Shown: positions 25,814 through 34,500, counted from the stretch's first letter. The stretch is 64,000 nucleotides of DNA from Sinosporangium album (GCF_900100605.1 NZ_FNCN01000013.1:154315-218314); one strand, 5' to 3'. The notes: generated by a model from the sequence alone, not told the origin. Numbers and translations are program-made.

Positions 25814-27610
25814 TCAGAAGGGGGGCACGTCATCGTCGGCGGGCAGGCCCGCGAACGGGTCGTCGGCCGCGCCGGTGATCGGGTTGACAGCGAGCAGGTG
25901 GGCCTCGGAGGGCCGGGTCGCCCAGGCCGGGAAGGGGAAGGCCACGGCGAGCGGCACGGGGATCTCCGGCTGGGCCACGAACATCGTGCCGGGCTTGGCG
26001 ATGGTGGCGCGTTCTCTGGCCGTCCCGGTCAGCCACCCGTATTCCGAGCGGGTCGCCTCCGCCGGGTCGAGCCGCCCGGCGACCCGCACCGCGCAGTTGG
26101 CCACGATGCGCCGCTCGACCTCCGAGGCGGTCTGCTGCGCCCCGATCAGGATCACGCCGAGCGATCTTCCGCGTTCGGCCACGTCGAGCAGGATCTCCTT
26201 GATCGGGGAGTCGCCGTCCCGAGGGGCGTACTTGTTGAGCTCGTCGAGGACCACGAACAGCAGCGGCCTCGCCGTGCCACTGCTCTCCTTGCGGGCGAAC
26301 TCGCCGCGCAGCGTGACGCCGACCACGAAACGCTGGGCGCGCTCGGGCAGGTTGTGCAGGTCGACGATCGTGACCTGGGCGTCGGCGGTGCTGATGGAGT
26401 GCGGCCGCCGCCCCGGCAGGTCGCCGCGCAGCAGCGGCGACAGCGCCCGCACCGACGAGCGCAGCCTGCGCAGGAACGCGTTGACGGTGCCCATGGTGAC
26501 CTGCGCGCCCGCCCACCGCGCCCTGGTGTCCTCGCCCGTCACGAGGTCCTCGACGAGGTCGACGAGCTGCTCATACGTGCGGCACGGCGCGCCGCCGCCG
26601 ACCCGCACCGCGCCCGCGTCGTCGGCGCGTTCGGCGTCGGTGCGCAGCCGGGCCGCGACCTGCGCCACGAGCATGGTGTATTGCGAGCGCTCGTCCTCGG
26701 CGTCTGCGAACACGAACCTCAGCAGCTCCTGCTCGCAGAACTCCGCCAGGGTCCAGTAGAACGCGCTCACGTCACGCGTGCGGGCGCTCACGTGCGGCAC
26801 GGCGTTGGGGTCGCCGGGGCGGGGCGGCGCGAACACGTGAACGCTCCCGAACGGCCCCGCGGGCAGCCCGAGCCTGGCGTAGTCGCCGCGCGCCCGGTCG
26901 TCGATCCGCGTGTTGGCGTGGTCGATGAACAGCAGGTCCTCGCCCTTGACCGAGAAGATCAACGCCTTGGTGTTGGCCGCCTCGGCCTTCAGCACACCCG
27001 AAGTGAAGATCGAGTAGAGGAGGAAGGTGGCGAACGACGTCTTGGTCGCCACACCGGACACGCCGGAGATCGACACGTGGGCGCCGCGCGTGCCGTCGAG
27101 GAAGTCGAAGTTCAGGTAGAGCGGATGCCCGTCCCTGCCGAGCCCCATCGGCACCCGCTTCTGCATCACGTCGAAGTAGAGCGCCTGATCGCGGTCGGCG
27201 GCCTCGGCCCTGTAGGTCGGCGAGCCGGGCAGCGGAGGCACGAACACCTCGGGCTCGACACGCGTCACCCGCACCTCGGCGCTCTCGGCGACGGCCGCGG
27301 GCAGCTTCCCGTCGGCGATCAGGAACACGTCGGAGTCGAACGACGCGCCCTCATGCCGGGCCTCCACCTTGGTCACGACGCCGGCCACGAGCACCTGGCC
27401 GTGCCCGGGCACCTCGCGCCGGGTGACCACCACGTCGTCGAGCTGCACGACCCTGCCGGGCTCCAACCCCACCCAGAACGAGAGCGGCGAGGCGGCCTGC
27501 GTGCCGAGCACCCGCCCCACGGCCTCCGCGGAGGCCGCCGGCGACGCCGCGACCTCCTCGGACGCGCCGGCGGCCGGGGCTTCAGGGGTCAGGCCGTTGG
27601 ACAGGGTCAC
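25814..27610 (-). CDS. herA: HerA-like hexameric ATPase/translocase
   Basis: A FtsK/HerA-superfamily ATPase that pumps DNA for NurA. The N-terminal HAS-barrel-like beta domain covers about residues 50-130. The P-loop region is unusual: SGVSGVATKTSF (Lys190, Thr191), one residue longer than GxxGxGKT and with Ala-Thr before the Lys. Walker B is LFVVLDELNKYAP. A sensor/Arg-finger region follows (GAQQTASEVERRIVANC). It is 598 residues, starting at GTG 27610 with GAGGAG upstream. A longer frame to 28237 runs into the divergent gene and is not real. It is first in the operon before sbcD, sbcC and nurA. Confidence 0.85.
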   Translation of the reverse strand: MTLSNGLTPEAPAAGASEEVAASPAASAEAVGRVLGTQAASPLSFWVGLEPGRVVQLDDVVVTRREVPGHGQVLVAGVVTKVEARHEGASFDSDVFLIADGKLPAAVAESAEVRVTRVEPEVFVPPLPGSPTYRAEAADRDQALYFDVMQKRVPMGLGRDGHPLYLNFDFLDGTRGAHVSISGVSGVATKTSFATFLLYSIFTSGVLKAEAANTKALIFSVKGEDLLFIDHANTRIDDRARGDYARLGLPAGPFGSVHVFAPPRPGDPNAVPHVSARTRDVSAFYWTLAEFCEQELLRFVFADAEDERSQYTMLVAQVAARLRTDAERADDAGAVRVGGGAPCRTYEQLVDLVEDLVTGEDTRARWAGAQVTMGTVNAFLRRLRSSVRALSPLLRGDLPGRRPHSISTADAQVTIVDLHNLPERAQRFVVGVTLRGEFARKESSGTARPLLFVVLDELNKYAPRDGDSPIKEILLDVAERGRSLGVILIGAQQTASEVERRIVANCAVRVAGRLDPAEATRSEYGWLTGTARERATIAKPGTMFVAQPEIPVPLAVAFPFPAWATRPSEAHLLAVNPITGAADDPFAGLPADDDVPPF

Positions 27611-27688
27611 CGCGATCTCCTCGCTGCGCGCTTTCGGGTAAGGGCAGGGTAACCGGCCCCACTGACGCTCACGGCCCGATGGGGCAGG

Positions 27689-28078
27689 ATGGGCGGTATG
27701 GAGAGGTCCGTGCTGATCTTTGATGGGGACTGCGGCTTCTGCACCACCGCGGTGGAATTCGCCCGCCGCCGCATGCGTATCGACGCCGAGATCGTTCCGT
27801 GGCAGTTCACCGATCTGGCCGCGCTCGGCACCACCCGGCGGCGCGCGGAACACGAGGTCCTGTGGATCACGCCCGACGGGCGTGTCCGCGGCGGCGCCCA
27901 GGCCGTGGCCGTACTGCTCATCGCCGCCGGGCTCCCCTGGGCACCGCTCGGCGTGATCATGCGGATCCCGCCGTTCCGGTGGATCGCCCACGGCGTCTAC
28001 CGTCTGATCGCGAACAACCGCCATGTGCTTCCCGGCGGCACCCCCGCGTGCTCCCTCCCGGCGAGCCGCCGCCCCTGA
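27689..28078 (+). CDS. DCC-family thiol-disulfide oxidoreductase (DUF393)
   Basis: A small thioredoxin-like protein with the family-defining FDGDCGFC motif (residues ~11-18; D-x-x-C). It is 129 residues. C-terminal features typical of DUF393 are present: IPPFRWIAHGVYRLIANNR. The function of the family is poorly known; redox activity is inferred from CxxC-like chemistry. It is divergent from herA, with 78 bp between starts. An internal ATG at 27698 is an equally possible start. Three strong hairpins follow it. Confidence 0.9.
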   Translation: MGGMERSVLIFDGDCGFCTTAVEFARRRMRIDAEIVPWQFTDLAALGTTRRRAEHEVLWITPDGRVRGGAQAVAVLLIAAGLPWAPLGVIMRIPPFRWIAHGVYRLIANNRHVLPGGTPACSLPASRRP

Positions 28079-28088
28079 CGGCATGCCC

Positions 28089-28110
28089 GCGGGCCCCGAT
28101 CGGGGCCCGC
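28089..28110 (+). terminator. Perfect 22-bp palindrome after DUF393 gene
   Basis: GCGGGCCCCGA and TCGGGGCCCGC are exact complements with no spacer, 10 bp after the stop codon. It is a likely terminator stem. Confidence 0.55.
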
Positions 28111-28127
28111 CGCCCCCGGACATGACG

Positions 28128-28162
28128 GTGCCGGAGGCGAGGGTGGTCCTCACCTCCGGCAC
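28128..28162. terminator. Strong stem-loop, likely bidirectional terminator
   Basis: GTGCCGGAGG pairs with CCTCCGGCAC (10 bp), and an inner GAGG/CCTC stem extends it. It lies between convergent genes. Confidence 0.65.
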
Positions 28163-28205
28163 GCGCATGTGCGGGGGCACCGTACGGCATAAGCCGACGT
28201 TGGAG

Positions 28206-28248
28206 CCGAGCGCAGCGTGCGTCCCACCGCGCGGCACGCTGCGCTCGG
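28206..28248. terminator. Perfect 15-bp stem-loop, likely terminator of the LPMO gene
   Basis: CCGAGCGCAGCGTGC and GCACGCTGCGCTCGG are exact complements around 13 nt. It lies 23 bp beyond the stop of the convergent LPMO gene. Confidence 0.7.
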
Positions 28249-28270
28249 GGTCTAAGGGGCGGTCAGCGAA

Positions 28271-29167
28271 CTAGGCCGCGCGCTCCCAGAGGGCGGCGAC
28301 GTTCGGCGGCTCCCAGCCGGCGAGGGAGGTGTGGGGCTGGCGGCACTCGTAGACCACGCCGTTGTACGTCACACGCTGGCCGACGGTGTACGACGCGCCC
28401 GTCTGCCACGGCGTGGCGGGGCCGGTCGCCGTCGGCGTGGGTGTCGGCGAGTTTGTGGGAGTGGGAGTGGGAGTCGGGGTGGGGGTGGGCGAGTTGGTCG
28501 GCGTCGGGGTGGGCGTCGGGGTCGGGTCGACGTTGCCCTCGCCGAACACCACGTCGGAGCAGGTGTAGAAGGCCTCGCCGCTGTCCGAGCGCTGCCAGAC
28601 CGAGTAGATGAGGTGGCGGCCCTGCTTGCCGGAGGGCAGCGTGCCGTTCCACACGTAGGACCCGTTGACCAGGCTCGGGTTGGTGACCTTCTGGAACGGC
28701 GTCGCCTCAAGGTCGGACCACTTGAGCGGCTGGGTCGGGCTGTACCCGTCCTTGGTGACGTACACCTCGAAGGTGCCGGGGTGAGGAGCGGTGGCCTTGT
28801 AGCGGAACGTGTGGGACGCGCCCGCGCTCAGCTTGGTCGACGGCCAGTCGGTCCGCGGCAGGTCGAAGGCGCGGTACTTGTCTCGGCCGCCGCTGCACAG
28901 CTTGCCGTCCGGGATGAGCGACCGGTGCGCGCCGTCGGCGTTGGCCTGGTTGACCTCGTTCCAGTCGTACAGGGGCTGGGTGCCGCCGATCGCGACGGCG
29001 TTCTGACACGCCGCGCTCTTGGGCGCTTCCGGGTCTTCCAAGAAGCAGGCGTAGGTGCGGCTGATGGGGGTCTCCATCGAACCGTGCGCCCCGGCCGGAC
29101 CGGGGACCATGACAAGTGCGGCTACCCCGCCGAGAGTGGCGAGGATCGCTGCGCGTCGCCTGTTCAT
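28271..29167 (-). CDS. Secreted lytic polysaccharide monooxygenase (AA10) with chitin-binding CBM5/12
   Basis: A copper enzyme that oxidatively cuts chitin or cellulose outside the cell. The signal peptide ends GPAGA and the mature protein starts at His28 (HGSMETPISR), the N-terminal His of the copper brace. The AA10 domain runs to about residue 205 (LIYSVWQRSDSGEAFYTCSDVVF near its end). A Thr-Pro repeat linker (~206-245) leads to a CBM5/12 module (WQTGASYTVGQRVTYNGVVY), which favours chitin. It is 298 residues, starting at ATG 29167 with AAAGGAGAAG upstream. Two overlapping palindromes 67-95 bp upstream of the start are candidate operators. Confidence 0.93.
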   Translation of the reverse strand: MNRRRAAILATLGGVAALVMVPGPAGAHGSMETPISRTYACFLEDPEAPKSAACQNAVAIGGTQPLYDWNEVNQANADGAHRSLIPDGKLCSGGRDKYRAFDLPRTDWPSTKLSAGASHTFRYKATAPHPGTFEVYVTKDGYSPTQPLKWSDLEATPFQKVTNPSLVNGSYVWNGTLPSGKQGRHLIYSVWQRSDSGEAFYTCSDVVFGEGNVDPTPTPTPTPTNSPTPTPTPTPTPTNSPTPTPTATGPATPWQTGASYTVGQRVTYNGVVYECRQPHTSLAGWEPPNVAALWERAA

Positions 29168-29233
29168 TTCAGGCTTCTCCTTTGACCGGGAGGGAATAGG
29201 GGGGTATCCGCTGGTCAGCACGTTCTGAGTGGC

Positions 29234-29262
29234 TTAACTCTTAGTTAACTTTCCTAAGAGTT
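29234..29262. promoter_or_regulatory. Overlapping palindromes upstream of LPMO gene
   Basis: AACTCTTAG-N9-CTAAGAGTT (29236-29262) is a perfect 9-bp dyad. It overlaps TTAAC-TCTTA-GTTAA (29234-29248). The stretch is AT-rich in a GC-rich genome, consistent with promoter and repressor binding. Confidence 0.6.
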
Positions 29263-29316
29263 TGGAAGAGGGTAGTCCCCGGGGAGGGGTCGGTCAAGCG
29301 TTTTGGTGACCCGGAG

Positions 29317-29931
29317 TCACGGCTTCCGGCGCGATCGCATCGGGGATTCCGGCGCGGCCCCCGGCCGCTCCTCGTCGAACCGCGCCCCCCTCGGGTGGCG
29401 CAGCGACCTCAACGGCTGCAGCAGCCACAGCCACACCGACGCCCCCGCCACGGCCGCCGCGAAAAGCGCGAAGGGCCAGGACTCCAGTACGGCTTTCGCC
29501 ACCAGCGCCACGGCCGCCGTCATCGCCAGGGACAGGAAGATCGCGCCCGCGATGCCCAGCGTGTTGGCCCGGCGCAGCAGCATCGCCTTGGAGCCCGTAC
29601 GGAACAGCACCCGGTGCTGCGCGGCCGGGGCGATGAAACAGATGCTCGCGAACGCCGACCCCATCAACGCCACGAAGAACAGCCACTTGCCGAGCGTGTC
29701 GACCTTGCCGAAGCCCGCGGCGAACGGGATCGTCAGCAGGAACGCGAACATCACCTGCACGCCCGTGACGGCGACCCGCAGCTCTTGGAGCAGCTCCATC
29801 AGCTCGCGGTTCACGCGTTCCCTGGGGCCCTCACCCGTGCCGGGACGCCCTCTGTCGGCGTGGACCGCCTCCAGGGAGTCCCTCCGGTGCGCCTGGGCGT
29901 CCCTGGGGGCGTCCCCGGACGGATCGGTCAT
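29317..29931 (-). CDS. DUF6328 family membrane protein
   Basis: A predicted four-helix membrane protein of unknown role. After a charged cytoplasmic N-terminus the family motif ELLQELRVAVTGVQVMFAFL appears, and the helices cover roughly residues 65-185 of the 204. The C-terminal tail is Arg/Pro-rich. I chose ATG 29931 (MTDPSGDAP). A GTG at 29997 with GGAGGC close upstream is a real alternative and would add 22 residues. It stands alone between the LPMO and tyrosinase genes, divergent from the tyrosinase. Confidence 0.8.
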   Translation of the reverse strand: MTDPSGDAPRDAQAHRRDSLEAVHADRGRPGTGEGPRERVNRELMELLQELRVAVTGVQVMFAFLLTIPFAAGFGKVDTLGKWLFFVALMGSAFASICFIAPAAQHRVLFRTGSKAMLLRRANTLGIAGAIFLSLAMTAAVALVAKAVLESWPFALFAAAVAGASVWLWLLQPLRSLRHPRGARFDEERPGAAPESPMRSRRKP

Positions 29932-30161
29932 CGCGCAGCACCCTCTTGCCTGGTCGGCGTTCCTCCGTGCACGGGGGCTGGCGGCGGCGATGTGCACCGC
30001 CTCCGATGCGCGAGATCGTATCCAGATTGCCCCTTCGGTAAACGACTAGGCGACTTGTCTGCATATTTCTGATTGTTTCCGCCCGGCTGCGAAGCATGGG
30101 ACAAGCCGTACCTTTTATTGGCGTCGTGTTGACGCTGACAGGGGAATGAGCTGCATCAAGA

Positions 30162-31472
30162 TTGATCAACGATGTATGCGGGGGAAGCTTGGTCGAGCCG
30201 GGCCGGAGGAGCCTATTCAAAATCGCCGTGGGAGGAGTGGCGGTTCTCGCCTCGGGTGGCGTCGCGGTGCCCGCCCGAGCGACCGACCGCCCCGAGCCCG
30301 CCCCCGACGCCACGCCTGAACCTGCGCCGGTCCACGCCGGCTGCTTCAGCGAGACCTTCAAGGGGCGGAACCTGCAGATCTGCCCCCATACACCGGTTGT
30401 GGATGACCTCATGGCGCGAGGGGTCTTCATCGACGGGGTGCCGCTGCTGATCGCGGTGCGCCACGGCACATACACCAGTGCCCTCAACCTCCACACCGCC
30501 CACGACAGCCTGAAGGCGGCCGCTCGCGACGCCGTCAACCGCCTACAGGGCGCCGCCTTGGAACTCCGCCGCGGCCGTCTCGACCCGCCGGCTCTCGACC
30601 GGCCCGACCTTCCCGGTCGGCGCGGAGGTCAACGCCGCAGGCCCGGACGAGCCGGATATGTACGGCGGAACGTCGCGACCTTCACCTCGGCCGAACGCGC
30701 CGACTTCGTCGACGCCCTCCTCACCCTCAAAGACCAAGGCGTCTACGACTACCTCGTCGACCTCAGCCGCCGGTCCTTCAGCAGCCCCTGGAACGCCCAA
30801 ACCCACGCCGGCTTCGTCCCGTGGCACCGGGCACTCCTCCTCCTGCTCGAAACACAGATCCAGCGGCTCAAACCCGCACTCGCACTGCCGTACTGGGACT
30901 GGGGCGCCGACAAGGGCCTCGCCGGCGCCCCCTTCACCACCGACCTCCTCGGCGGCAACGGCTACGCCGGCACCGGCGACCGGCCCCGCGCCGCCGAAGT
31001 CACCACCGGCCCCTTCGCCGCACGCACCGGCCAATGGCCCATCACCGTCCGCGAAGACAGCCGAGGCTACCTCCGCCGCGAAATCGGCCGCGCCGGCCCC
31101 GCCAGCTCCGGCCCCGGCCAGGTCAACCACTTCCTCGGCGACACGGTCTACGACCGGGCCCCCTTCGACACCACCGCCACCACAGAACTCGAAGGCTGGT
31201 GGGGCACCCCGAACGCCATGCACAACCGGGCCCACACCTGGATCGGCGGCACGATGACCGCCGCCTCATCGGCCAACGACCCCCTCTTCTACCTCACCCA
31301 CGCCTACATCGACAGCCTCTGGGCCGACTGGCAACTCCGCCACCCCGACGTCGCCAACGCCCTCCCCGCCGACCTCCTCGACACACCCCTCGAACCCTTC
31401 AAGAGCGAGCTCAACTGGACCATCACCCCACGCCAACTGCTCAACCACGGCGCCTGGTACACCTACACCTGA
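30162..31472 (+). CDS. MelC1 copper chaperone fused to tyrosinase (linker looks frameshifted)
   Basis: Tyrosinase oxidises phenols to quinones and needs MelC1 (caddie) to load copper and be carried through the Tat pore. Residues 1-40 are a Tat signal (GRRSLFKIAVGG). Residues ~45-135 match MelC1 (FSETFKGRNLQI, GVFIDGVPL, AARDAVNRLQGAA). Residues ~165-436 match tyrosinase: CuA THAGFVPWHR, CuB HNRAHTWIGG and NDPLFYLTHAYID. The first CuA histidine, expected in a VxTHNxF stretch, is not visible (VDLSRRSF). In the linker (30558-30660) high third-position GC switches to the +1 frame, which would read NSAAAVSTRRLSTGPTF and end in an ATG at 30658. Two compensating indels in a former melC1-melC2 pair are therefore likely. 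The TTG start is uncertain; TTG 30189 is an alternative. Confidence 0.7.
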   Translation: MINDVCGGSLVEPGRRSLFKIAVGGVAVLASGGVAVPARATDRPEPAPDATPEPAPVHAGCFSETFKGRNLQICPHTPVVDDLMARGVFIDGVPLLIAVRHGTYTSALNLHTAHDSLKAAARDAVNRLQGAALELRRGRLDPPALDRPDLPGRRGGQRRRPGRAGYVRRNVATFTSAERADFVDALLTLKDQGVYDYLVDLSRRSFSSPWNAQTHAGFVPWHRALLLLLETQIQRLKPALALPYWDWGADKGLAGAPFTTDLLGGNGYAGTGDRPRAAEVTTGPFAARTGQWPITVREDSRGYLRREIGRAGPASSGPGQVNHFLGDTVYDRAPFDTTATTELEGWWGTPNAMHNRAHTWIGGTMTAASSANDPLFYLTHAYIDSLWADWQLRHPDVANALPADLLDTPLEPFKSELNWTITPRQLLNHGAWYTYT

Positions 31473-31551
31473 CGCCGCCCCGCCCCCGCCGTACAGCCCC
31501 GCCAACGTGGCGTGAGGACCCCGCGGATGCCGCTATTCTTATGGATGTCGG

Positions 31552-31628
31552 GCGCCGCTAGCTCAGTTGGTTAGAGCAGCTGACTCTTAATCAGCGGGTC
31601 CGGGGTTCGAGTCCCTGGCGGCGCACCA
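31552..31628 (+). tRNA. tRNA-Lys (CTT)
   Basis: The cloverleaf is complete: acceptor GCGCCGC/GCGGCGC, D-arm AGCTCAGTTGGTTAGAGC, anticodon arm GCTGA-CTCTTAA-TCAGC with anticodon CTT, and T-arm GGGGTTCGAGTCCC-type. CCA is encoded. Confidence 0.96.
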
Positions 31629-31631
31629 CAC

Positions 31632-31667
31632 AGAGACCCCAAGTCAGTTCGCTGGCCTGGGGTCTCT
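31632..31667 (+). terminator. Terminator of tRNA-Lys
   Basis: AGAGACCCCA and TGGGGTCTCT form a perfect 10-bp stem with a 16-nt loop, 3 bp after the tRNA, followed by a T-rich stretch (CGGTTCTGTTC). Confidence 0.8.
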
Positions 31668-31737
31668 CGGTTCTGTTCGGCGAGCGGTCGCCTCAACCGA
31701 CCAGGCCGGACGCACGCCGACCTCGTAGAAAACCCCG

Positions 31738-31968
31738 TTGGCCAGGTCCGTTGCGCCCGGTATCATCCACCATCCCGATCAGCGCGAGCGGCATGGCAGC
31801 GATGCTTCGTGGGACCGCGACTGGAAGCTGCTGACCGGGTGGAAGCGCTGGATCGTGAACGATACGGGCCACCAGGCGTTCACCGACATCCCGCTGCTCG
31901 GGCCCTTTCTCGGCATCAAGCCCGTACCCGGCACCGGTGGTCAGTCCTGGCGCCGAGCACGCTCGTAG
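31738..31968 (+). pseudogene. 3' remnant of an alpha/beta hydrolase (PAF-acetylhydrolase/chlorophyllase-like)
   Basis: A short frame carries WKLLTGWKRWIVNDTGHQAF, then TDIPLLGPFLGIKPVPGTG. This is the recognisable C-terminal block with the catalytic His region (GxxHxxFTD) of secreted alpha/beta hydrolases. The nucleophile Ser and Asp regions are absent upstream, and the frame leaves the family pattern after PGTG. It appears to be a decayed fragment, possibly left by recombination next to the tRNA-Lys gene. No ribosome site or start is convincing. Confidence 0.5.
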
Positions 31969-32056
31969 GGGCCTTGGCGTACGCCGATAGGTGGAACGCG
32001 CGGTCGTCATCGTCGTCGCCGCGGCACTCCGCGGTTCACCTCAGAGTCGGCTTCGG

Positions 32057-33799
32057 TCAGCCGACCGTGCCGCTTGTCCACACGGTGCGGCCGTCCAGCA
32101 GGGTCAGCTCGGAGGTGATGGTGTGCACCTCGTCGACCGGAACGGTCATGTAATCCTTGGAGAGCACCGCCAGGTCTGCGCGGTAGCCGGGGACGAGGCG
32201 CCCCCGGGAGCCGTCCTCGAAAGTGGACCAGGCGCTGCCCACGGTGTAGCCGCGCAGAGCCTCCTCCCTGGTGAGCAGGTTCTCCTCCGACAGCGTCGGC
32301 GTGCCCGACACCGTGAGTCCGGTGAGGAACCATTCCAGGCTGGTGAACGGGTTGTACGAGGCGGCACGCATGGCGTCCGAGCCCAGCGCGATCGGGACAC
32401 CCGCCTCGATGAGAGCGCGCATTACCGGTGACTCCGCGATGCGGTCCGCTCCCCAGGCCGCGATCGCCTCCTCGCCGTCGAGCCGCAGCAGGCTCTGGAC
32501 CATCACGCCCGCCCCGAGGGCCTTCAGCCGGGAGATGTGGTCCCTGGTGATTCCCATGCCGTGCACGATGGTCCAGCGGAGGCCCGAGATGGGGTGCACC
32601 TTGTCGATGCGCTCCCACACGTCCAGCAGCCGGTCGATGTAGAGGGTCTGTTGCGCGTGGATCTGCACGGTCCACCCCTTGGCCGCGAAGGGCAGGAGCA
32701 GCCGTTCGTGCATGTCCATGGCCTCGGGAGAGGTGTCTCCCAGCCGCGTTACGCCGTCATGACTGTGATAGAGGATCACCTCGCCAATGCCCGACACCCG
32801 CATCATGTCGTCGCCGAAGTGTGGCTCAAGGAAACGGGCATAGCCCGCGAGCTCCTCCTCCTCCAAGCCGGGCGCCGACGAGTGGTGGTAGAGCCGCACA
32901 CGCGTGGCCAGTTCTCCTCGGCGCCACGCCTCGTAGATCGGGCCGTAGACGTCCGGCCCGGTGTTGTAGCCGCCGCCGTCGACGCAGCCGGTCAGACCGA
33001 CCCGGGCGAACTCGCGTGACAGCGCCGCCGTCGAGGCGACCTGCTCGTCGAAGGTAGGGGCCGGGAGCTGCTTGTAGAACCACGTCATCAGAAAGCGGCC
33101 GGCCCCCCTGCCGTTCAGCTCGCCGTTCTCGTCCCGCTCGAACTCACCCTGTTCGGCCAGAGACGCCACCAGTTCCTCGGTGATCCCCATGGTCTTCATG
33201 CCGAGCGTGTTGAGCTGGACGTAGGCGTACTGCATCTGCACATAGACGGGGTGGTCAGGAGCCACTCTGTCCAGCTCTTCCTTGGTCGGGCCCCGACCGC
33301 TGTCCCGGAACTGCTTCGGGTCCCAGCCGCCGATGATCCGGATCCAGGTTCCCTTGGGAAGGCGCTGTGCCGCCTCCTCGATCGTCTCCAGCGCGGTGGA
33401 CAGCCGGCGGACATCCTCCCAGCGCAGCTCGTCGTTCCAGGTGAGGCCGGCACGCATGAAGTGCACGTGTGAGTCGATCAGACCGGGGATCACCCGGCGG
33501 TCACCCAGATCCACCACCTCTGTCGTCCCGTCGGCCAGCGACCGTATCTCGTCGTCACTGCCCACCGATGTGATCACCCCGTTGCGGATCGCGAGGGCAC
33601 TGACCTCGCCGGGAACGACGCTGGAATCGGCGAGTGTGGTGATCCGGCCGTTGACGAGAATCCGGTCGGGAACGGACGAAGTCAATGCTCCTCCAACGGG
33701 GTCAGCCTCGTGCGATGTCGCCGCGGCTGTGAGGTCGGGAACGCGCGCCTGGGTAGAGCACGCGGGCTCGGAGAACGGGGTCGTGACGACCGTGTTCAA
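32057..33799 (-). CDS. Amidohydrolase family 3 protein (YtcJ-like)
   Basis: A metal-dependent hydrolase with the amidohydrolase TIM barrel. The beta-sandwich N-terminus (RILVNGRITTLADS) leads to the metal motif GLIDSHVHFM (His-x-His). Further ligands are seen in IHAQQT and IVHGMG (His), and ALGSDAMR (the barrel Asp). The C-terminal sandwich closes with GYRADLAVLSKDYM. It is up to 580 residues, typical for YtcJ. The 33799 start is a TTG, and the first ~45 residues look non-conserved. A TTG near 33685 directly after GGAGGAG is too tightly spaced, so the start is unsettled. The substrate is unknown, and the gene is monocistronic. Confidence 0.85.
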   Translation of the reverse strand: MNTVVTTPFSEPACSTQARVPDLTAAATSHEADPVGGALTSSVPDRILVNGRITTLADSSVVPGEVSALAIRNGVITSVGSDDEIRSLADGTTEVVDLGDRRVIPGLIDSHVHFMRAGLTWNDELRWEDVRRLSTALETIEEAAQRLPKGTWIRIIGGWDPKQFRDSGRGPTKEELDRVAPDHPVYVQMQYAYVQLNTLGMKTMGITEELVASLAEQGEFERDENGELNGRGAGRFLMTWFYKQLPAPTFDEQVASTAALSREFARVGLTGCVDGGGYNTGPDVYGPIYEAWRRGELATRVRLYHHSSAPGLEEEELAGYARFLEPHFGDDMMRVSGIGEVILYHSHDGVTRLGDTSPEAMDMHERLLLPFAAKGWTVQIHAQQTLYIDRLLDVWERIDKVHPISGLRWTIVHGMGITRDHISRLKALGAGVMVQSLLRLDGEEAIAAWGADRIAESPVMRALIEAGVPIALGSDAMRAASYNPFTSLEWFLTGLTVSGTPTLSEENLLTREEALRGYTVGSAWSTFEDGSRGRLVPGYRADLAVLSKDYMTVPVDEVHTITSELTLLDGRTVWTSGTVG

Positions 33800-34036
33800 G
33801 CGGTCGCCTGTTTCAATGTCGCGGCTGAATCACCCAGGGGTCCAACAGAACGTTTTGGACGCAGGTATCGATACCATCGCTAGATGGAGTTGCGGCAGGT
33901 CTGAACGTCCCGCGTTCCGTCCTACCAGTGGTTGAGGCGGATCGAGTTCTCCGAACCGCCCAAGACGGCCTCCGGCAAGATCTCCTGTGCCGTCAGGGGT
34001 GAAATCAGAGAAACGAGTGGCCCGGGGGACGCGGGC

Positions 34037-34480
34037 TCACGTCGCCCCCTCCAACGCCGGGGCCATGGCCGACTCGGCCAGCCCGGCGACCAGCGGAGCC
34101 AGGCGCCGGAGCTCTTCGAGATGGGGGGCGCTCAGCAGTGCGAGCTTCCCCTCGCCCTTCTCCGTGAGCATGAGGCGGACGATCCGGCGGTCGCCGCTGA
34201 GGCTGCGGTTGCGCGTGACCAGCCCCATCTGCTCCACCCGGTTGACCAATTGGACGGTGCTGTGGTGCCGGGTGCAGAGGTATTCGGCGAGGTCCCCGAT
34301 GGTCGGCCCCCGCGGGTCGGAATGCCCCCGGATCGCCAGCAGCAGTTGGTGCTGGGCGGCCGTGAGCCCCACCTCGGCGGCCTGCTCCTCGCTCCAGCGC
34401 AGGAACCGCCGCAGCGCGGCACGAAGCCCGAGCAACCTGGCGTACTCGCTATCGCTGAGGTGCTTGGGTAGTGGCCGCAT
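34037..34480 (-). CDS. MarR-family transcriptional regulator
   Basis: A winged-helix repressor of 147 residues. The helix-turn-helix region is TIGDLAEYLCTRHHSTVQLV (about residues 63-82), followed by the wing SGDRRIVRLMLTEKGEG. The start ATG 34480 follows GGAGGGATC; the longer frame to 35074 is antisense to the SPW gene. A perfect 13-bp palindrome (34501-34513) sits between its start and the divergent SPW-repeat gene, an arrangement typical of autoregulating MarR proteins. Confidence 0.92.
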   Translation of the reverse strand: MRPLPKHLSDSEYARLLGLRAALRRFLRWSEEQAAEVGLTAAQHQLLLAIRGHSDPRGPTIGDLAEYLCTRHHSTVQLVNRVEQMGLVTRNRSLSGDRRIVRLMLTEKGEGKLALLSAPHLEELRRLAPLVAGLAESAMAPALEGAT

Positions 34481-34500
34481 TGGAATTGATCCCTCCTGTG

